NCBI GenBank assembly: GCA_007375655.1
Contig: VMES01000007.1
Span: 1 to 9,502 of the forward strand
Length of the DNA stretch: 9,502 bases
Source of the DNA: Parcubacteria group bacterium Greene0416_79
Lineage (GTDB): Bacteria > Patescibacteriota > Minisyncoccia > Phycocordibacterales > UBA10002
Reading direction: 5' to 3'
Below the pieces are notes generated by a model. It ran no database searches. It was not told where the DNA came from and worked only from the letters and a program-made list of their open reading frames with translations. The translations under genes were made by a program, and so were the position numbers. Shown here in pieces: positions 4,641 to 9,502 of the stretch. Position 1 is the stretch's first letter, and each line of letters begins with the position of its first letter.

Positions 4641-5618
4641 ATGAAGCGGGGTAAAAAAATACTCGCGGGACTAGTGCTCGGAGCCGCGCTCATCGGCTTG
4701 GCGCTCTTCGTCGCACAAAGAGGCGCAACCGAGACGGTTCGCCAGGAGGGCCTCACGGCCGAGCGTGTCGCAAAAGTAAATGAGCTTCTCACCCGCGACG
4801 TGGACCGCGACAGCCTCATGGATTGGGAGGAAGAACTCTGGAGCACGGATTCGGCGAATGCGGACACGGACGGGGACGGGACGCCTGATGGGGAGGAGAT
4901 ACGGCTCGGAAAGAATCCGCTCGTCGCGGGACCGAACGACCCGCTTGACCAAGAGACGATTCGCACAAAAGTCAACGAACCGAAGCCCGAAGACGAGACG
5001 CGCACCGCAGAGTTTAGCCGCGCATTCTTCAACCGCTACCTCGCCTTGCGGCGGGAGGCGGGCGGGCGGCTCCCGTCAGATGCGCTTGAATCCCTTGTCT
5101 CGGGCGCGCTCTCTGACCTGCCGGAGACAACAGAAGCGGAGGCATCTGCCAAAGAGGACATAACAGTGTCGGGAACTGGCAGAGAAGCGCTGCGCGCATA
5201 CGGGAACGCCCTTGGCAAGGCCATAACCGCGCACTCAACCACGACCCTTGAGGACGCGGCAGAGATTATCAGCCGCGCCATTGAGACCGAGAGCGAGGAA
5301 GAACTGGAACTCCTCTCTCCCCATCTTGCGGCCTATCAACGGCTCATCGCCGAGATACGCGCGCTTAGAGCGCCCGAGGAGGCCGCGGACGCGCACCGGG
5401 CCATTTTAAGTGGGCTTGAGGCCGCGCGCGCCGGACTCGCCGGCATCAAAGCCCTCTTTACCGACCCTCTAAACGTCCTTCCCTCGCTCAAGCGCTTTGA
5501 AGAGAGCGGGGAGAAGATCCAAGCCGCGTTCCGCGCGCTTCAAGCCGTCTTCCTTCGCGAAAAGATTCGTTTCTCTCCGGAAGAAAGTGGATATCTCATT
5601 GCGGGGCTCGGTGTATAA
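4641..5618 (+). CDS. Membrane-anchored protein with tandem calcium-loop motifs, 325 aa (copy 2)
   Basis: MKRGKK precedes a single hydrophobic segment (about 7-26), a signal anchor or signal peptide. Two consecutive calcium-type loops follow: DVDRDSLMDWEE (53-64) and DTDGDGTPDGEE (75-86), ending in RLGKNP as in thrombospondin type 3-like repeats. The rest is mostly helical. ALRAY at 183-187 and APEE..H at 244-252 are spaced exactly as in the upstream gene: 61 residues from the A of ALRAY to that of AP, then 8 to His. The two are therefore ancient tandem paralogs. It starts 20 bases after the previous stop with no Shine-Dalgarno, so it is probably in the same operon; the weak CACAAT 5 bases before the ATG is a poor promoter. 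Its last codons contain the -10 box of the next gene. Confidence 0.85.
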   Translation: MKRGKKILAGLVLGAALIGLALFVAQRGATETVRQEGLTAERVAKVNELLTRDVDRDSLMDWEEELWSTDSANADTDGDGTPDGEEIRLGKNPLVAGPNDPLDQETIRTKVNEPKPEDETRTAEFSRAFFNRYLALRREAGGRLPSDALESLVSGALSDLPETTEAEASAKEDITVSGTGREALRAYGNALGKAITAHSTTTLEDAAEIISRAIETESEEELELLSPHLAAYQRLIAEIRALRAPEEAADAHRAILSGLEAARAGLAGIKALFTDPLNVLPSLKRFEESGEKIQAAFRALQAVFLREKIRFSPEESGYLIAGLGV

Positions 5619-5619
5619 T
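5614..5619 (+). promoter_or_regulatory. -10 box (TATAAT) overlapping the upstream stop codon
   Basis: TATAAT overlaps the TAA stop (5616-5618) of the preceding gene and ends 6 bases before the GTG at 5626, the same spacing as at 3765/3772. TG directly precedes the box. This gives the large surface protein its own leaderless promoter inside the gene row. No Shine-Dalgarno is present. Confidence 0.5.
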
Positions 5620-5625
5620 GGTTCT

Positions 5626-8600
5626 GTGAACTTAACCGCGCACAAAAGAATCTTACGCGCGGCATTTAGCATAGTCCTGCTTGTCTCACTTTTGACGCAG
5701 GCGCTTTTTCCTCTTGCCGCTTTTGCGTTTTCCCCGGTGACGGTCTTTGACCAACCGAGCACCGTGCAGCAGACCAAGACCGCGGTTACGACCGCAAAAA
5801 CCCTTGTGGAGACCATTGTACAGACCACCAAGACCGTTGCGCTGCACTTGAAAGAGTTCGTCGGAGACAAACTGGCAAATGCGCTTGCCAAGGCCGCGCT
5901 CCGTTCAATCACCCAGTCCATCGTCAACTGGATAAACACCGGGTTTAAGGGCTCGCCGTCCTTCGTGACGAACCCCGAAGGATTTCTCCTGGATGTCGGC
6001 GACCAGGTCATTGGGCAGGCGATTGAGTACGCGGAGCCGCTTCTCTGCGCGCCGTTCCGGTTTGACATCCGCCTTGCGCTCGGACTTGACTACTCCTTCG
6101 GCACCAGCCGTGACATCCGATGCCGGCTGACAGATGTGATTGCCAATGTGCAAGGGTCGTACGATGCCTTTGCCGCAGGCAACTTCACGGCAGGCGGGTG
6201 GAGCGACTGGATTCATATCACCGGCGTGCCGCAGAACAACCCCTACGGCGCGTACCTGCAGACCGTGGACAAGATTGACGCGCGCATCATAAGCGCAACA
6301 GGGAAGGAGATAAAACTTCTGGACTTCGGGAGAGGGTTCCTCTCGTTTCGCGAGTGCGAGATACCGGGCGACATGATGGTGGTTTTTGATAAAGACGGCG
6401 CCGCTAGAACAGACCCAACCGACCGAACAAGACCTCTGGAACGGCACGGCCCCTGCAAGAAGCAAGGGCCCATCAAGACGCCGGGCTCGGTCATTGAGGG
6501 CCAGCTCAAGACCGCGCTTGAGGTTGACCTCTCAACGCTTGCGCTCGCGGACGAGATTAACGAAATCTTCGCGGCGCTCGTCAACCAACTCGTCAAGAAA
6601 ATCTTTACGCGCGGCGGGCTCGCAAGCGCGTCAAGCTACAGCACAAGCTACGACACGACGCTCCAAAGTACACAATATGACACGCAGTTTCTGGTAGATA
6701 AAGACACGCTCATGGACATCACGAGAAACGATGGGGAGAACAATGCCGTGGCAGAGAATATTACGAGTGGTCGGGGTACTGCCTCGGGGTTAGACATTGT
6801 CACGGGAATACAGAGCGAAACAGACACTATTGTGAGCGCATTGAACCCGGCAGGAGGGCTGGAGTTTGTGATAACGAACCAAAACCTTGCCGGAAGCGAC
6901 AACGGAAAGCCGAAGGTCGCACGCCAGTCAAGCATCCCGGAACTCACTGTCACCAACCCGGTCAGGCAAACAGCAACGCAGATACCGGACATCCAACGAT
7001 GGGGACCGGATAAGGGCATTGACGGAAGCAAAGACGGCACCATTACCACCTTTGGCGGTTCGGTTATAGAGACCACACAGGAGGAGAATCCGTGGTGGGA
7101 GGTGGACCTCGGCCAGGAGTATACGGTGGAAGAGGTGAGAATCCACCCGAGACGCGGAGCGTCCTACCCCACCTATCTCGGAGGAGCGCATGTCTTTCTC
7201 ACCAATGCGCCGTACGAGGGAAATGCTCCTGCCTTTACCCAAGGAACCTTGGTCACGCTTCCGACGGAGGCCAGTGTCGCACTCATCACCGTGCCGCTAG
7301 CTCAAAACAACACCGGCCGGTACCTGCGCGTACAGCGCAACACTAAAGCCGCAAGCCACATACTCTCTTTTGCCGAGCTTGAGGCGTACCAAGCGGAGAA
7401 CGGAGCCAAGGCGATTCCGCAGTTCACCAACCTTACCAACGAGCTCTATCGAGGGTTTGAGCAAGGCAAAACAGTGAACATACGGATGGGAATTGTGAGT
7501 ACCAACGCAGCAGAACTGGAAAGATGGCAGGAGAGTTGGCCGAGGTTTGGCGCAATAAAAAGCATTGATGGGGATACAAATGGGTTTTATAACGAGGGAG
7601 AAACAAGCGGGAGCTCTCTAGTCGGGATTATCAACCCGGACTGGAAGAAGTTGCCTTGCCAGAGCAGGAGCAATGACGGAAGCCTACTGCCAGATTACAC
7701 TGGTTGCCAGAATTACGGCGTAAAGTACCCGTGGTGGGAGATTGACCTCGGGAAGTCGCAACAGATTGACGAAGTGAAGCTCTGGCGCAGAACCGACCTT
7801 CCCTACTCTGATGTTGATGGCCTTGACGGCGCGTACCTCTTTTTATCTGCAACGCCATATGACCCGAGTCAGGTACCCACATGGAGCAACGGCATCTGGT
7901 TAAGGAACTACATGCAGTCGGGTGCTGACAGACCCGAACCGCGGCCATACACCATTCCAGTCAACAAGACAGGCCAGTATCTGCGCATCCAAAAATGGAC
8001 AGCGGGAGAAGATTTTTTCACAAGCTATTCGCTCTGGTTCTCCGAGATTCAGGTCTTCCAACGGCAAGGCGAGGGAGGGGGAGGCGGAACCACAGGAGGA
8101 ACGGGTACGAGCAGGGCCGCACCCGCACCAGGAGCGGCGCAAGGACAGAGCGTCCATGTCTTTCCGTCACTCGTTATGAGCACCGTCTGCGCCGAAAGCG
8201 ATAATACATGCCGCCAAGACGGCCAGCGCATCACCAAAGAGTTCCAGATTAAGAACGACGGGGGCAGTACAGTAACCGTGCAGGTGAAGACCTTTATTGA
8301 GACGCAGGATAGAAGCGGCCAGGTTACGAGCGGAGCGCTCGCGTTTCAAGATCACCTTTCATCTCTAGAGTTCCTGATATTCGGCGCCGACGGCCGGCTA
8401 CTGGAAGGATATGACTGGTCGTGCGGGCCTCAAAAAATCACGGGGGGTGGGACGCAGTGGGTATGCTCCTCAACAAGAGGCAGCACTCTCGGTGGCGCCA
8501 AAGACCTTACGACATACGCTCACATCATAGAACCGAACGATTCGCTCAAAGTACAGTTTACCGTAACCGCCAAGACGCCCTCTTTACCGCCGTCGCTGTT

Positions 8601-8688
8601 CACGAATGGAGCCAAGATTGTCTCGGAGGTCAAGACCGGTAGCACAGTGCTTGACAGGCACGAGTGGGTGTTTGAGAAAGAACCGTAG
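5626..8688 (+). CDS. Large exported surface protein with two discoidin/fucolectin-like sugar-binding domains, 1020 aa
   Basis: The signal peptide has HKR, a hydrophobic core and likely cleavage after AFA (34). Residues 35-390 hold a conserved-looking region (SFVTNPEGFLLDVGDQ, LCAPFRFDIRLALGLDYS, GGWSDWIHIT, QNNPYGAYL, LSFRECE, TPGSVIEGQL) that I associate with Parcubacteria loci next to VirB6-like genes. Two F5/8 C or fucolectin-type modules follow, at about 419-595 (NPWWEVDLG, GRYLRVQR) and 636-815 (YPWWEIDLG, GQYLRIQK); such folds bind glycans, often with calcium. A Gly-rich linker (about 817-840) leads to a C-terminal beta-rich domain (SVHVFPS to the end). The GTG at 5626 is chosen because it opens the signal peptide and follows TATAAT. 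An in-frame ATG at 5497 would add 43 basic residues inside the previous gene. I see no LPXTG or late membrane anchor. A role in surface attachment is inferred. Confidence 0.82.
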   Translation: MNLTAHKRILRAAFSIVLLVSLLTQALFPLAAFAFSPVTVFDQPSTVQQTKTAVTTAKTLVETIVQTTKTVALHLKEFVGDKLANALAKAALRSITQSIVNWINTGFKGSPSFVTNPEGFLLDVGDQVIGQAIEYAEPLLCAPFRFDIRLALGLDYSFGTSRDIRCRLTDVIANVQGSYDAFAAGNFTAGGWSDWIHITGVPQNNPYGAYLQTVDKIDARIISATGKEIKLLDFGRGFLSFRECEIPGDMMVVFDKDGAARTDPTDRTRPLERHGPCKKQGPIKTPGSVIEGQLKTALEVDLSTLALADEINEIFAALVNQLVKKIFTRGGLASASSYSTSYDTTLQSTQYDTQFLVDKDTLMDITRNDGENNAVAENITSGRGTASGLDIVTGIQSETDTIVSALNPAGGLEFVITNQNLAGSDNGKPKVARQSSIPELTVTNPVRQTATQIPDIQRWGPDKGIDGSKDGTITTFGGSVIETTQEENPWWEVDLGQEYTVEEVRIHPRRGASYPTYLGGAHVFLTNAPYEGNAPAFTQGTLVTLPTEASVALITVPLAQNNTGRYLRVQRNTKAASHILSFAELEAYQAENGAKAIPQFTNLTNELYRGFEQGKTVNIRMGIVSTNAAELERWQESWPRFGAIKSIDGDTNGFYNEGETSGSSLVGIINPDWKKLPCQSRSNDGSLLPDYTGCQNYGVKYPWWEIDLGKSQQIDEVKLWRRTDLPYSDVDGLDGAYLFLSATPYDPSQVPTWSNGIWLRNYMQSGADRPEPRPYTIPVNKTGQYLRIQKWTAGEDFFTSYSLWFSEIQVFQRQGEGGGGGTTGGTGTSRAAPAPGAAQGQSVHVFPSLVMSTVCAESDNTCRQDGQRITKEFQIKNDGGSTVTVQVKTFIETQDRSGQVTSGALAFQDHLSSLEFLIFGADGRLLEGYDWSCGPQKITGGGTQWVCSSTRGSTLGGAKDLTTYAHIIEPNDSLKVQFTVTAKTPSLPPSLFTNGAKIVSEVKTGSTVLDRHEWVFEKEP

Positions 8689-8693
8689 TGCAC

Positions 8694-8698
8694 AGGAG
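8694..8698 (+). promoter_or_regulatory. Shine-Dalgarno AGGAG of the membrane protein gene
   Basis: AGGAG ends 4 bases before the ATG at 8703 and 19 bases before a second in-frame ATG at 8718, which supports 8703 as the start. It is the clearest Shine-Dalgarno in the envelope locus and stands in a 14-base gap after the previous stop, as expected for a gene internal to an operon. Confidence 0.65.
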
Positions 8699-8702
8699 TA
8701 CA

Positions 8703-9502
8703 ATGATACCGACGCGTATGAAGAAAGTAATCATCTACATGGTCATAGCAGCTGTATTCTCCGGAAGCGTGCTTGGGCCCGCGCTCTTTGCGCGGGCAGA
8801 GACGCGGCCCGCACCACCGCCCACATATATTTCTGCGCAGGAAAGATGGATAAATGAGATTGCCAAAGAAATCGGAACTGCGCCTGAACTTATAAAAGGG
8901 AACCTTGAGAACACCAACAACCCGGGGCTCCGGGCTCACTATGAGAATGTCTATGGACCGCCGGAAAGAGACGCCGGCGCTCCGGCAAAGCCCGAAGCAC
9001 CGGCTCGCACCGCGACCCCGCCCCCGCCGCAAGAAGTGGAGACCAACTGCATGGGGGGCGGCTTATTAAGCGCCGGCAAGGCATTCATCAGCGGCCGAGC
9101 ACTTGAGTGCATGGCGGCGTGGGTTACCTCAATGGTCATGTGGGTTGCGGCGCGCGCGCTCTGGATGGCAGGGGTCCTCCTAAACTACACGCTCAATACC
9201 ACGCTCAATATGAGCACGCTTCTTGCCTCTCTCCCGATTGTGGACATTGGCTGGCAGGTGATTCGCGACATCGCAAACATCGTCTTTATCTTCATCGCGC
9301 TCTGGAGCGGAATCAGCATCATCATCGGCATCGGGCCCGAGCGGGCGTGGGGGCTCCTCGCGCACATGGTCCTGGTCGCGCTCTTTGTCAACTTCTCGCT
9401 CTTTATCACCAAGACCGTGGTGGATCTCTCAAATGTCGCGGCGCTTCATTTCTACGACCGCATCGTGGTGCCAGAAAAACAAAAAGACCTGGATGGCGGG
9501 CT
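8703..9502 (+). CDS. VirB6/TrbL-like polytopic membrane protein (N-terminal 266 aa; runs off the window)
   Basis: The start MIPTRMKKVIIYMVIAAVFS with likely cleavage near ARA (32) is a signal peptide or first membrane segment. Residues 33-130 form a Pro/Ala-rich extracytoplasmic region. Hydrophobic segments follow at about 137-162, 188-210 and 215-240, including IANIVFIFIALWSGISII and LLAHMVLVALFVNFSLFITK. A conserved-looking TKTVVDLSNVAALHFYD comes after them. This resembles the VirB6/TrbL channel-type inner-membrane proteins of type IV secretion-like clusters of Patescibacteria, recognised from pattern and context only. The frame is open to the right edge, so the C-terminus is missing. AGGAG supports the start, and the gene follows the lectin-like protein after 14 bases, so the two are probably cotranscribed and act in one envelope complex. 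Confidence 0.75.
   Translation, partial: MIPTRMKKVIIYMVIAAVFSGSVLGPALFARAETRPAPPPTYISAQERWINEIAKEIGTAPELIKGNLENTNNPGLRAHYENVYGPPERDAGAPAKPEAPARTATPPPPQEVETNCMGGGLLSAGKAFISGRALECMAAWVTSMVMWVAARALWMAGVLLNYTLNTTLNMSTLLASLPIVDIGWQVIRDIANIVFIFIALWSGISIIIGIGPERAWGLLAHMVLVALFVNFSLFITKTVVDLSNVAALHFYDRIVVPEKQKDLDGG

Noticed and set aside
5497..5625. 43-residue N-terminal extension of the large surface protein from an upstream ATG
   Set aside because: It lies wholly inside the previous gene apart from the last codons, is highly basic and would bury the signal peptide. The GTG at 5626 follows a -10 box and opens the signal peptide.
5469..6068. Minus-strand open frame (199 codons) opposite the large surface protein
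   Set aside because: Antisense to a signal peptide and conserved-looking coding region; no independent support.
8520..9032. Minus-strand open frame (170 codons) across the end of the surface protein and start of the membrane protein
   Set aside because: It covers the junction of two well-supported plus-strand genes and is rich in Arg, Ser and Cys, typical of a shadow frame.

Overview
This GC-rich window most likely comes from a member of the Candidate Phyla Radiation (Patescibacteria), probably a Parcubacteria-type genome. That is an inference from protein content: a RecJ with the variant motif SDYDADGIPG, an RNase HI carrying its hybrid-binding domain at the C-terminus, a secreted Cys/Pro protein, and a membrane/surface gene set of the kind found beside type IV secretion-like loci in that group. 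TGA is used as a stop, so the genetic code is standard code 11. No tRNA, rRNA, CRISPR array, insertion sequence or integrase was seen.

Layout. Positions 1-70 hold the 3' end of an unidentified plus-strand gene, which converges on an unidentified minus-strand gene (84-548). A 155-base divergent intergenic region (549-703) contains an imperfect inverted repeat and a strong Shine-Dalgarno with an out-of-frame micro-ORF on the minus side. On the plus side it holds an extended -10 box for recJ. recJ (704-2455) encodes the DHH-family single-strand exonuclease, and two large palindromic stretches lie inside its coding sequence. rnhA (2554-3282) follows. recJ and rnhA form a small nucleic-acid maintenance block. 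A palindrome at 3311-3334 separates rnhA from a convergent gene for a small secreted protein (3380-3727, minus).

The right half is a cell-envelope locus read on the plus strand. It has two tandem paralogous membrane-anchored proteins with thrombospondin-type-3/EF-like calcium motifs (3772-4620 and 4641-5618). Next comes a 1020-residue exported protein with two discoidin-like (F5/8 C or fucolectin-type) carbohydrate-binding modules (5626-8688). Last is the first 266 residues of a polytopic membrane protein resembling VirB6/TrbL-type channel proteins, which runs off the window (8703-9502). Together they look like the start of a type IV secretion or pilus-like surface machine with a sugar-binding surface component, possibly for attachment to a host cell or to surface polymers.

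A recurring regulatory theme: four genes (recJ, the small secreted protein, the first calcium-motif protein and the large lectin-like protein) have a -10 box ending only 6-8 bases before the chosen start codon and no Shine-Dalgarno. This predicts leaderless mRNAs. The operon-internal membrane gene at 8703 instead has AGGAG just upstream. The most unusual observations are the intragenic palindromes in recJ, the leaderless-start pattern, the swapped domain order in RNase HI with a frame-sensitive heptanucleotide repeat, and the lectin-bearing secretion-linked surface locus.
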